A stretch of DNA of 50,253 bases from the NCBI GenBank assembly GCA_007695115.1, contig REEK01000125.1:1-50253 (forward strand), written 5' to 3'. Position numbers and translations under genes: made by a program. Below the pieces are notes generated by a model that made no database searches, had not been told where the DNA came from, and saw nothing but the letters and a program-made list of their open reading frames with translations. Source of the stretch: Sphaerobacteraceae bacterium. GTDB taxonomy: Bacteria > Chloroflexota > Chloroflexia > Thermomicrobiales > Thermomicrobiaceae. Below, in pieces: positions 34,339 to 43,175 of this stretch (position 1 is its first letter; the number at the start of each line of letters is the position of its first letter).

Positions 34339-35757
34339 ATGCCAGACTATGATGCTGTTGTTGTCGGATCAGGGCCGAACGGGCTCTCCGCTGCCATTGA
34401 ACTTGCCCGCAACGGCTGTTCGGTGCTGGTGATCGAGGCGAATGAGACGCTCGGTGGTGGGGTTCGCTCAAAAGAGACCACGCTTCCCGGCTATATTCAT
34501 GACATCTGCTCCACGGCGTATCCGCTGGTGGTCGGCTCGCCCTTCCTGAGCAAGCTGCCGCTCGATCAGTACGGCCTGGAGTGGATTAATCCTGATCTGC
34601 CGATGGCCCATCCGCTGGATGATGGCACCGCGGCCGAGATGCACACCAGTGTGGAGCGCACAGCCAACCGGCTCGGCATCGACTCTGAGGCCTATCGATC
34701 ACTAATGGGACCGTTTGTCGATCGGGCCGATGACATGGCGCCGGATATTCTCGCTCCGCTGCAGATTCCGAGTCATCCGATCCTTCTGGCTCAGTTCGGT
34801 TTGCGTGCCCTGTTGCCGGCAACCTTGCTGGCCAATCGCATCTTCAAGACAGACCACGCCCAGGCGCTCTTCTCCGGCATTGCCGCTCACGCATTCATGA
34901 AGCTCAGCCGCCCGTTGACGGCGGCCATCGGTATGGTGCTCGGCATCTACGGACATCGTCACAACTGGCCATTCGTCAAGGGAGGTTCGCAGAACCTGAC
35001 GGATGCGATGGTGGCCTATTTCGAATCGCTGGGTGGCGAGATTCAGACCAACTGGCGGGTGAAATCTCTTGACGAACTGCCGACTGCCCGGGCGACATTG
35101 CTCGATGTGACGCCACAACAGGTACTGGACCTGGCTGGTGATCGCCTGCCCGGTAGCCTCTATCGCCGCAGTCTGAAGCGGTACCGCTACAACCCCGGTG
35201 TGTTCAAGGTCGACTGGGCGGTCAGCGATCCGGTTCCCTGGACGGCCGAAGCACCCCGACAGGCCGGAACGGTTCACGTCGGGGGAACCATGCGTGAGAT
35301 CGCCATCTCGGAGAACATGACCAATCGCGGGCTGCACCCGGAGAAGCCGTTTGTTCTGCTGGCTCAGCAAAGCCTGTTTGACTCTACCCGCGCGCCAGAC
35401 GGTAACCACACGGTGTGGGGTTATTGCCATGTGCCGAATGGTTCCACGGTGGATATGACCGAGCGGATCGAGCAGCAGATCGAGCGATTTGCTCCCGGTT
35501 TCAAAGAGACGATTCTGGCCCGGTCCACGCGGTTTACCTTCGATCTCGAAGCCGAGAACCCGAACTGCATCGGGGGAGAGATCAACGGTGGGGTTCAAGA
35601 CATCTGGCAGCACTTCACGCGCCCGGCGCCTCGCTGGTCCCCGTACCGGACTCCGATGGACGGCGTGTATATCTGCTCGGCATCGACCCCACCGGGTGGT
35701 GGGGTTCACGGGATGTCTGGCTACCATTCCGCCCGGGCGGTGCTTTCTGATCTTTAG
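34339..35757 (+). CDS. Phytoene-dehydrogenase-like FAD oxidoreductase (PYROXD2-like)
   Basis: 472 residues with an N-terminal dinucleotide fold (DAVVVGSGPNGLSAAIELARNG, then VLVIEANETLGGGVRS) and the C-terminal FAD-contact motif PGGGVHGMSGYHSARAVL, typical of the CrtI/PYROXD2 branch of flavin amine oxidases. No crtB or other carotenoid gene is nearby, so a desaturase role is not supported; homologues are usually annotated only as NAD(P)/FAD-dependent oxidoreductases. ATG at 34339 is chosen as the residue before PDYDAVVVG; TTG 34327 is possible. No signal peptide; YGLEWINPDLPMAHPLDDG marks the conserved substrate-domain start. Confidence 0.88.
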   Translation: MPDYDAVVVGSGPNGLSAAIELARNGCSVLVIEANETLGGGVRSKETTLPGYIHDICSTAYPLVVGSPFLSKLPLDQYGLEWINPDLPMAHPLDDGTAAEMHTSVERTANRLGIDSEAYRSLMGPFVDRADDMAPDILAPLQIPSHPILLAQFGLRALLPATLLANRIFKTDHAQALFSGIAAHAFMKLSRPLTAAIGMVLGIYGHRHNWPFVKGGSQNLTDAMVAYFESLGGEIQTNWRVKSLDELPTARATLLDVTPQQVLDLAGDRLPGSLYRRSLKRYRYNPGVFKVDWAVSDPVPWTAEAPRQAGTVHVGGTMREIAISENMTNRGLHPEKPFVLLAQQSLFDSTRAPDGNHTVWGYCHVPNGSTVDMTERIEQQIERFAPGFKETILARSTRFTFDLEAENPNCIGGEINGGVQDIWQHFTRPAPRWSPYRTPMDGVYICSASTPPGGGVHGMSGYHSARAVLSDL

Positions 35758-35763
35758 CCAGCC

Positions 35764-35798
35764 CGTTCGATTGTTGCTCGAACGCGCTATGCTAAGAT
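35764..35798 (+). promoter_or_regulatory. Palindrome overlapping a candidate promoter of the helicase gene
   Basis: CGTTCGA-N7-TCGAACG (35764-35784, perfect 7-bp arms) overlaps a TTGTTG (35771-35776) that lies 16 bp from TAAGAT (35793-35798). This may be an operator/promoter, or simply the terminator hairpin of the preceding oxidoreductase gene, which ends at 35757. No T-run. Confidence 0.4.
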
Positions 35799-35846
35799 GC
35801 CGTTGCCGATAGCCCGTATCTGACCGGTTGGACTTTGCGTGTGTCA

Positions 35847-38800
35847 ATGCCCGAAATTGACAATCAGTACGCCGATGCCGGCTCTGGCCGCTCCCTGGGT
35901 GATGCGCTGGAGCATGCCCGGAAGGATCTGCTTGATCTCGGCCTGCGGAACAACCTGCTCAGCTATCGCTTGCTGAAGACGCGCGGGATCGATTCCCGCA
36001 CCGCAGTCCCGGATGAACTGTTCGAGTCGCTGGTGCAATCCGATCGACAGATCCGCTTCGTCCCGGCACCTCCGGATGATGAAGACGGCGAGGCTGACGC
36101 CAGCCCGCCTGCCAGAATGACCGGACGCCCCCGCGCGGTTCGTGCGCCGAGTGCTACGGTGCTCGAGGTCAGGCACGATGAAGCCGAACTCAATCGTCGA
36201 CTCCTCAACACCCATGATCATGCCCGGATCTCCCTGGAAGAGCAGGGGCTCAATACCCTCTTTCTGGCCTTCGGAATGCTCGAATGGTACGAGGCCGATT
36301 CCAGCAGCAAGGCGAGATACGCGCCGCTGGTGCTTGTGCCGGTTGAACTGACCCGCCGGGACGCCACTGCGCAGTTCGTGGTGACGTATTCCGGCGAAGA
36401 GGTTGGCCGAAACCTTTCTCTGGTTGCCAAGCTGGAGTCCGAGTTCGGTATCGTGCTGCCTGAGTACGATCCGGAGACCACGCTGCTGTCCGATTATCTT
36501 TCTCGCGTGGCAAATGCGATTGCCGGACAAAAACGCTGGCAGGTCGATATCGATCGTGTCGTGCTGAACCAGTTCTCATTCAACAAGTTTCTGATGTATC
36601 ACGACCTCGATGTCGAGACCTGGCCAGATGACGGGCAATTGCTGTCGCATCCGGTACTCACTGGCTTGCTGAGCACTGAAGGTTTCCAGCGGGAGCCATC
36701 GCAGTACAGCGAACAACAGTTTCTGGATGACGTCGTCAACGACGATGATCATCCGATGGTCGTCGATGCGGATAGCTCCCAGACACTGGCATTGCTGGAC
36801 GCGATCGAAGGCCGCACGATGGTAATTCAGGGGCCGCCGGGAACCGGAAAGTCCCAGACGATCACCAATCTGATTGCGCTGGCGATTGGCCGGGGCAAGA
36901 AGGTGCTCTTCGTGGCCGAGAAGATGGCGGCTCTGGAGGTCGTCAAGCGGCGACTCGACCAGCTTGAACTCGGAATGGCCTGTCTGGAGCTACACGGCAC
37001 CAAGACCCGGAAACGCCGGGTGCTGGATGATCTCAGCGCTACCCTCGGGCTTGGGGAACCGTATCTGGCGAACGATCTCGATGATCAGCGTCGCCTGGGT
37101 GCAAACCGTGCCTGGCTCAACACGTACTGTGACGCGCTCGGAACACCGATCGGTGAGACGGGTATCTCCGCCTATGAGGCGCTCGGCGTGGTTGTTCAGA
37201 TGCAGGATGAGTGTCCGGTTGACGACTGGCCGTTTCTCGATCTGCGCACGGCTCCGGACTGGGATGTCGCAACGTTTCACCGGCGGGCCTCTCTGGTTAC
37301 CGACCTGCAGCTTTCTCGTCGTCAGATCGGAGATCCGAAAGCGCACCCGTTCCTCGGCGTCCGGCTCAGCACGCTCTCTCCGATCGACATGGAGAATCTC
37401 CGGAGAACACTGCTGGAGACTCGCCAGGCGCTCTCGCGGGTGGTGGAGACCAATGCGGCATTCTGGTCGAAACTTCACCAGCCTCCGAAAGGCGCCCGGG
37501 CCGGAATACAGACCGCGGTAGCGACCGGCAAACGTGCGGTTAGCGCCGAGGCTCAGGGTGAGATTCGCTATTCCGACCCCGACTGGCTCAAGCGGGAAAA
37601 CGAGATCGAATCGCTGCTGATCGACGGGAAGTTGAGCCAGCAGATCCGCGAGATGCACGCAGATTTGATCCTCGAAGAGACGTGGCAGGCAGATTTCGAT
37701 GAGACGGTCGAGATCATGCAGTCCTGGCGCCGTTCGCCGTTTCGCTGGCTCTCGCCGACCTACTGGCGAACTCGCGGTCGCCTGGGCGACTACGTCTCCG
37801 ATGCCGCACCCGAGGACATCTGGGAGCGGGTCGATCTCCTGCTCAAGGTTCAGCAGTATCAGAAGACCTGCAATGAGATCGAAGCGCAGGACCAGCTCGG
37901 CTCCGCCATGTTCGGGTCTGCCTGGAAGGGACGCAATTCTGACTGGACACATCTCAACCGTCTGTTTGCCAGCGCAACGTCGCTTCAGCGGGACATTGAG
38001 AAACAGGGGCTGAACAGCTCTCTGCTGCGGGCCCTGGACGAGGGAGCTGATCGGGAGGAGCTCTCCTCGCTGGCGTCTCGACTCGGTGAGGAATGGCTTG
38101 CGGCTGGTGATCTGATCGATGGGGTCTGCCGGCGACTCGAGTTCGACCATCGCGAGTACGATCCATCCAGCGAACCCGTCTCTGACTGGGCAATCGAAGA
38201 CCAGGCTGCGCTAGTCCGTCGATGGCTGGAAAACGCCGGACAGTTGAGTCAGTGGGTTGCGTTTCAGCGGGCCGGACGTGCCTGCACCGATGAGGGCATG
38301 TCTGATGTCACCCGGCTGGGGTGGTCTTGGGACGAAGCAGGCGATCATTTCGACGACCTGTTCCGCTATCGGGTGCATTTCAACCTGCTGGATCATGCCT
38401 GGCGGACCAGACCCGTGCTGAGTCAGACCGGTGGCGCCAGCAAGGAGCTCTGGCGTCGTGAGTTCGGTCGACTGGATATGGACCAGTTGCGCTGGAACCA
38501 GGCGTTGTTGGCTCGCAAGCACTGGGAAGAACTCCCCCGCTCCGGCGGCGGCGAACTCCGCACCCTGACCACCGAGATTCAGAAGAAGCGTCGTAACCTG
38601 CCGATCCGCACCTTGATGCGCCGCGCCGGGAACGCCATTCAGGCGATCAAGCCGGTGTTCATGATGAGCCCGCTTTCCGTGGCCAACTTCCTTCCCAAAG
38701 GTGCCTTGCAGTTCGATCTGGTGATCTTCGACGAAGCGAGTCAGGTGAAGCCGGTGGATGCTTTCGGGGCGATTCTGCGCGGTCAGCAGGCGATCGTGGT

Positions 38801-40586
38801 TGGCGATGACCGGCAGTTGCCGCCGACCGATTTCTTCCAGCGGACCATCGAAGAAGATGTGGAGCCGGACGAGACGCTGGTTTCCACCAGTGACATGCAG
38901 AGTATTCTCAATCTGTTCCTGGCCCAGGGCGCGCCGGAGCGTATGCTGCGCTGGCACTATCGCAGCCAGCATGAATCGCTCATCGCCGTATCGAATCAGG
39001 AGTTCTACGAGAATCGACTGGTGGTCTTCCCGAGCCCGACCCAGGAGCCGGGTGCGCTCGGTTTGCGGTTTCATCACCTTCCCGATTCGATCTACGATCG
39101 GGGGAACGCACGAAACAATATCGAGGAAGCGAGGGTGGTGGCGCAGGCCGCGATGTCCCATGCTGCCGAGACACCGGATCTCACCCTCGGAATCGCTGCG
39201 TTCAGTTCGGCGCAGGCGGAAACGATTCGCGATCAACTGGAGATGCTTCGCCGTGAGGATCCATCTGCGGAATCCTTCTTTGCCGATCACCCGGCCGAGC
39301 CGTTCTTCATCAAGAGCCTGGAGAATGTGCAGGGCGACGAACGGGACGTGATCTTCATCAGCGTTGGATACGGCCGCGATGCCAGCGGGCGAATAACCAA
39401 CAATTTCGGCCCGATCAACCAGGAGGGTGGGGAACGCCGCCTGAACGTGCTGATTACCCGGGCTCGACGACGGTGCGAGGTGTTCACCAACATCACTGAC
39501 GAGGATATCCCCTTCAGCAGCCCGAGTCGCGGTGTCCAGGCTCTGCGGACATTCCTGCACTACGCCCGGACGAATGAGTTTCCGGTTCACACTGGCTCCG
39601 GCGTTAGCGTGCAGTCTCCGTTCGAAGCAGCCGTGCTAACGGCCCTGCAGCAGGCCGGCTACCAGGCCGATACTCAGGTTGGCTCGGCGGGGTATTTCAT
39701 TGATCTGGCGATTATCGATCCTGAGCGGCCGGGTCGCCATTTGCTGGCGGTCGAGTGCGATGGTGCCACCTACCACAGTTCCAGATCATCGCGTGACCGT
39801 GACCGGCTTCGACAGCAGGTGCTCGAAGGGCTTGGCTGGCGCTTCCACCGTATCTGGAGCACGGACTGGTTCAACGATCGAGATATCGAGATGAAGCGGC
39901 TGATCGACGCGATCGAAGAGGCGCGTGCCGCGCAGGACGTTCCCGAGCCACCGGTTCGGGAGAATTCAACAGAGAGTCATCTGCAGCGCGCGGAGCCCGA
40001 GCCGGTAGTCGAGCCAGACGATGTGAGACTGCCACCGTATGAGTTCGCCGATCCGATCATTCAGATGCAGGGGGCCAACTTCGCGAGTGTGCCGGATAAA
40101 GAGCTGGCACAGGCGATCATGGAGGTGGTCTCCGTGGAGGGGCCGATTCATGAAGACGTTCTGGCCCGTCGAATCGTCAAGGCAGCCGGTTTGAAGCGGA
40201 CTGGCAGCCGCATCCGGGACAGAATTCTCGATATCGTGCATCGCCTGGTGCACTACCGGCACCTGCAGCAGCGGGGCGGCGGGTTTGTCTGGCCGGTCGA
40301 CATGACGACACCACCGATCAGGTCCCGGATGCTGCTCGAACAGACCGAGCGCACCCTGGAACTGGTTGCCCCGGAAGAGCTGGACGCTATCATCCTCGAT
40401 GTCGTTCAGCGCTCCTTTACGATCTCTCCGGGCGAAGCGGCCCGGATGGTTGTCCGCAATCTCGGAATGCAGCGGACTGGACATGTTGCAGTCTCGGTTC
40501 TCGAAAAGCGGATCGACGCACTCCAGCGTGAAGGCCGACTGGTGGCCGATGAGCGCGGAAATCTCTCCACTGCAACCAACGTCTAG
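35847..40586 (+). CDS. Giant SF1 helicase with DUF4011, Vsr-like nuclease and DUF3320
   Basis: About 1579 residues. N-terminal DUF4011 (KDLLDLGLRNNLLSYR); Walker A GPPGTGKS at 329-336; Walker B DEAS at 962-965; GDDRQLPPTDF; WHYRSQHESL; QGDERDVIFISVGYG; LNVLITRARRRCEVF, all SF1/COG1112 (Upf1-like) helicase motifs with a large insert between lobes. After residue about 1255 comes a Vsr-like restriction-endonuclease domain (SPFEAAVLTALQQAGY...DLAII...VECDGATYHSS...LGWRFHRIWSTDWF), then a DUF3320-like winged-helix region (about 1395-1465). The fusion suggests a nucleic-acid processing or anti-phage role, as in other COG1112 helicases, but no defence genes flank it. ATG at 35847 chosen; GTG 35841 and TTG 35835 are alternatives. 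Confidence 0.9.
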   Translation: MPEIDNQYADAGSGRSLGDALEHARKDLLDLGLRNNLLSYRLLKTRGIDSRTAVPDELFESLVQSDRQIRFVPAPPDDEDGEADASPPARMTGRPRAVRAPSATVLEVRHDEAELNRRLLNTHDHARISLEEQGLNTLFLAFGMLEWYEADSSSKARYAPLVLVPVELTRRDATAQFVVTYSGEEVGRNLSLVAKLESEFGIVLPEYDPETTLLSDYLSRVANAIAGQKRWQVDIDRVVLNQFSFNKFLMYHDLDVETWPDDGQLLSHPVLTGLLSTEGFQREPSQYSEQQFLDDVVNDDDHPMVVDADSSQTLALLDAIEGRTMVIQGPPGTGKSQTITNLIALAIGRGKKVLFVAEKMAALEVVKRRLDQLELGMACLELHGTKTRKRRVLDDLSATLGLGEPYLANDLDDQRRLGANRAWLNTYCDALGTPIGETGISAYEALGVVVQMQDECPVDDWPFLDLRTAPDWDVATFHRRASLVTDLQLSRRQIGDPKAHPFLGVRLSTLSPIDMENLRRTLLETRQALSRVVETNAAFWSKLHQPPKGARAGIQTAVATGKRAVSAEAQGEIRYSDPDWLKRENEIESLLIDGKLSQQIREMHADLILEETWQADFDETVEIMQSWRRSPFRWLSPTYWRTRGRLGDYVSDAAPEDIWERVDLLLKVQQYQKTCNEIEAQDQLGSAMFGSAWKGRNSDWTHLNRLFASATSLQRDIEKQGLNSSLLRALDEGADREELSSLASRLGEEWLAAGDLIDGVCRRLEFDHREYDPSSEPVSDWAIEDQAALVRRWLENAGQLSQWVAFQRAGRACTDEGMSDVTRLGWSWDEAGDHFDDLFRYRVHFNLLDHAWRTRPVLSQTGGASKELWRREFGRLDMDQLRWNQALLARKHWEELPRSGGGELRTLTTEIQKKRRNLPIRTLMRRAGNAIQAIKPVFMMSPLSVANFLPKGALQFDLVIFDEASQVKPVDAFGAILRGQQAIVVGDDRQLPPTDFFQRTIEEDVEPDETLVSTSDMQSILNLFLAQGAPERMLRWHYRSQHESLIAVSNQEFYENRLVVFPSPTQEPGALGLRFHHLPDSIYDRGNARNNIEEARVVAQAAMSHAAETPDLTLGIAAFSSAQAETIRDQLEMLRREDPSAESFFADHPAEPFFIKSLENVQGDERDVIFISVGYGRDASGRITNNFGPINQEGGERRLNVLITRARRRCEVFTNITDEDIPFSSPSRGVQALRTFLHYARTNEFPVHTGSGVSVQSPFEAAVLTALQQAGYQADTQVGSAGYFIDLAIIDPERPGRHLLAVECDGATYHSSRSSRDRDRLRQQVLEGLGWRFHRIWSTDWFNDRDIEMKRLIDAIEEARAAQDVPEPPVRENSTESHLQRAEPEPVVEPDDVRLPPYEFADPIIQMQGANFASVPDKELAQAIMEVVSVEGPIHEDVLARRIVKAAGLKRTGSRIRDRILDIVHRLVHYRHLQQRGGGFVWPVDMTTPPIRSRMLLEQTERTLELVAPEELDAIILDVVQRSFTISPGEAARMVVRNLGMQRTGHVAVSVLEKRIDALQREGRLVADERGNLSTATNV

Positions 40587-40620
40587 AGCGGTTCTCAATA
40601 GCGTTGACGACCGGTAGTCG

Positions 40621-40659
40621 GCCACCCGTTCGGCTTCGCTCAGGGCAGGCTCTCCGTGT
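40621..40659 (-). repeat. Inverted copy of the GCCTGCCCTGAGCG repeat
   Basis: Read on the minus strand it matches 16303-16342 almost base for base (ACACGGAGAGCCTGCCCTGA, then GCG and GCCGAA). The rest of the 360-bp gap 40587-40946 holds a promoter and a Fur-box-like site but no gene. Confidence 0.8.
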
Positions 40660-40827
40660 GGCCCTGAACAGCAACCGCATACCCGGCGAACGCTTCGGTG
40701 GATCCGGGGCAGACGGAGCTGCCCAGCTACCGACAGCAAAAATGAAACCTGCTCTAGCCCGCCCTCACTGGAAACGCCCACACCCCGGAAACCGCCGTTC
40801 ATCTCCAACACTCATCAATTCTGCGTA

Positions 40828-40846
40828 AATAATGAGAATCAGAACA
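40828..40846 (+). promoter_or_regulatory. Fur-box-like site upstream of the MFS gene
   Basis: AATAATGAGAATCAGAACA matches 13 of 19 positions of the GATAATGATAATCATTATC Fur consensus. It lies 16 bp upstream of the -35 box at 40863. Confidence 0.4.
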
Positions 40847-40862
40847 AAAACAATCAAAAGTG

Positions 40863-40891
40863 TTGACAAATACCTCTAACGACCCTAGAAT
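40863..40891 (+). promoter_or_regulatory. Consensus sigma-70 promoter of the MFS gene
   Basis: Perfect TTGACA, 17-bp spacer, TAGAAT, about 55 bp before the ATG at 40947. It is the best promoter match in the window. Confidence 0.75.
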
Positions 40892-40946
40892 GAACCTTAT
40901 TGAGTCCTGATGGTGACTGTTTAGCGTGAGAAAGTAACCGATTGCC

Positions 40947-42269
40947 ATGAATTCGTCCGAATATTTGCCCGATCCCCAGCGTGCTCCAGATGACGTCAAT
41001 CGCCGACCACTCATCGGTTTGCTCAGCGCAACCGGGTTTGCCCAGACCGGAAACGTGCTCTCGCTGGTGGTGGTACCGTGGCTGGTCTATCAGATCACCG
41101 GAAGCGGTGCGCAGACCGGCCTGGTTGGGTTCGCGGCAGCTGCGCCGCTGGTTCTGGCGGGACTGTTCGGCGGGGTGTTCATCGACCGGATCGGTCATGC
41201 CCGGACAGCGCTCCTGGCAGAGATCCTCTCGGGCGTCTTTCTGGCATTGATCCCGATCCTGCATCTGACGATCGGGCTGGAGGTCTGGGCGATCGCCGCA
41301 CTCGTCTTCATCAGTAATCTGTTCAGCGCACCGGGGATGGCCGCTCGTCGATCGCTGATCCCGGACGTTGCCGAGCGAGCCTCGATGACGCTGGAGCGCG
41401 CCAACTCGCTCGAACAGATCATGAATCGGCTACCCCAGTTACTCGCGCCACTGGCCGCTGGTGGCTTGATGGCCGTGTTCCATCCGGCGAACGTCATCTG
41501 GCTCACGGTGGCGCTGGTCTGGCTCTCGGCATTGTCGATCGCGGTCGCCGTTCGTGATGCCGCTCCGATACTGGATCAACAGGCCGCCTCGTACTGGACT
41601 GATCTGGCTGCCGGGTTCCGCTTCGTGATTCAGGATCGTCTGATGCGCGTGCTGGTGCTGGTGCTCGCCTTCACAAACCTGCTGGAAGCGCCGCTCTCCA
41701 TCGTTTTGCCAATCTATTCAGACGAGATCCTCAGCGGTCCAGTCGATCTCGGGATCGTGATGGCGGCGCTCGGGATCGGGTTGTTGATCGGAGTCAGTGT
41801 GTATGCGCTGATCGGCCATCGGCTGCCGCGAAGCTGGATCTTCATCGGTGGATTGTGTGGCATCGGGGCGACGTACTTCGGGCTGGCGATGTTGCCGGGA
41901 CTCTGGGTGGCAGCCTCAATACTCTTCCTGACAGGGATCATGGCTGGTCCGGTCAATCCGATGCTCTCGACGATCTATCAGGAGCGGGTACCGGCGAACA
42001 TGCGGGGGCGGGTCTTCGCCATCGCCGGTGCAGTCAGCCTCTCGATGATGCCGTTTGGCCGGTTGCTCGGCGGTATGGTGATCGACTGGTTCGGACTGTC
42101 GACACTGCTGCTGATGCAGGCGATCGGGTTCGCAGCGATTGGCGTGGTGATGCTGCTTCTGCCCGCACTCAGATTGCTGGATGCCGGAAAAACGGCACCG
42201 CAGGCACAGCCCGTTGCTGCTGTCCCGATCCGGGATGCCCGCCCCGGTACAGGGCTTACAAATCGCTAA
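40947..42269 (+). CDS. MFS transporter (MefA/macrolide-exporter-like)
   Basis: 440 residues, about twelve membrane helices. FGGVFIDRIGHARTALLAEI is the helix 2-3 signature, and SLIPDVAERASMTLERANSLEQIMNRLPQLLAPLAAGGLM is typical of the MefA/Bcr-like DHA3 exporters. Efflux of a small molecule is inferred. It has its own consensus promoter and a Fur-box-like site, so it may be iron- or metal-responsive, for example exporting a metallophore; no biosynthetic genes for one are in the window. The C-terminus is short and charged. Confidence 0.85.
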   Translation: MNSSEYLPDPQRAPDDVNRRPLIGLLSATGFAQTGNVLSLVVVPWLVYQITGSGAQTGLVGFAAAAPLVLAGLFGGVFIDRIGHARTALLAEILSGVFLALIPILHLTIGLEVWAIAALVFISNLFSAPGMAARRSLIPDVAERASMTLERANSLEQIMNRLPQLLAPLAAGGLMAVFHPANVIWLTVALVWLSALSIAVAVRDAAPILDQQAASYWTDLAAGFRFVIQDRLMRVLVLVLAFTNLLEAPLSIVLPIYSDEILSGPVDLGIVMAALGIGLLIGVSVYALIGHRLPRSWIFIGGLCGIGATYFGLAMLPGLWVAASILFLTGIMAGPVNPMLSTIYQERVPANMRGRVFAIAGAVSLSMMPFGRLLGGMVIDWFGLSTLLLMQAIGFAAIGVVMLLLPALRLLDAGKTAPQAQPVAAVPIRDARPGTGLTNR

Positions 42270-42368
42270 TCTGCTCACGGTCGGTTCGTGCAATCATCAT
42301 GTCTAATGTGCCGTCGGGTACACTGAACAGCGTTGATTGAGTTGAAACGAGTGACCGAAAGAGGCAAC

Positions 42369-43175
42369 GTGGCCCGAATTCCGCAGGACTATCACCTACA
42401 TTCTCACTTTTCGCCGGATAGCCGACAGACGATGGTCGATATCTGTCAGCGAGCGGTTGACAAAGGGATCGGCGAGATCGCGATTACCGATCATGTCGAT
42501 TACATCGAGTACACGTCCGGAGACGAGTTCTACAAGCCGGCTGGATATTTTGAAGCACTGGAACAGGTTCGTGAACAGTTCGATGGCCAGTTGACGATCC
42601 GTGCCGGAGTTGAGATCGGTGAGCCACATCGGTTTACTGACCGGGTTGATCAGTTGCTCGATACCTATCCCTACGACTTCGTCATCGGCTCGCTGCACTG
42701 GGTTGGCGACCGGCTGATTCTCTCCTCTGCGTATTTCGAGGGCCGCGATATCGAGGATGTCTATCGACCCTACTTCGAAGAGATGCTGAAGATGGTCAGC
42801 GTTGGCCGGTTCGACATCGTCGGCCATATCGATGTCGGCAAGCGCTACGGCTTCGATGTCCAGGGCTCCTACGATGTCACTCCTTACGAGGAAGAGCTGC
42901 GCGAGATCTACCGGGTGCTGGTGCAGCGTGGCAAGGGCATCGAGATTAACCAGGGGAGCGTGCGTCGCAAGGTTCAGGAACCGGCCCCGAATTCCCTCGG
43001 ATTGCAGTGGTACCGGGAAGAGGGCGGCGAGATTCTGACGCTGGGCTCGGATGGCCACCAGACCGATGCGGTGGGCTATTGCCTGGAGACCGCCATCGAT
43101 ATGGCAAAGTCCGTGGGCTTCACTGGTGTCACTGGCTATCAGGCACGCGAGCCGTTCCCGCTGTCGTTCGAATAG
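42369..43175 (+). CDS. PHP-domain histidinol-phosphatase-like protein (HisJ/HisK family)
   Basis: 268 residues from a GTG at 42369 with AGAGGC 5 bp upstream; an earlier TTG at 42333 lacks a good ribosome site. PHP-family metal-binding motifs DYHLHSHFSPDS, ITDHVD, GVEIG, IGSLHW, VGHID and GSDGHQ are all present, giving a trinuclear metal site. Length fits HisJ-type histidinol-phosphate phosphatase. No other his genes are nearby. Its stop codon overlaps the start of the HAD gene (TAGTG), so the two are translationally coupled; a substrate other than histidinol phosphate is possible. Confidence 0.88.
   Translation: MARIPQDYHLHSHFSPDSRQTMVDICQRAVDKGIGEIAITDHVDYIEYTSGDEFYKPAGYFEALEQVREQFDGQLTIRAGVEIGEPHRFTDRVDQLLDTYPYDFVIGSLHWVGDRLILSSAYFEGRDIEDVYRPYFEEMLKMVSVGRFDIVGHIDVGKRYGFDVQGSYDVTPYEEELREIYRVLVQRGKGIEINQGSVRRKVQEPAPNSLGLQWYREEGGEILTLGSDGHQTDAVGYCLETAIDMAKSVGFTGVTGYQAREPFPLSFE

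Noticed and set aside
38211-39590. Long open frame (about 459 codons) antisense to the helicase gene
   Set aside because: Shadow of the helicase core motifs (DEAS, GDDRQLPP, WHYRSQ); no own motifs or ribosome site.
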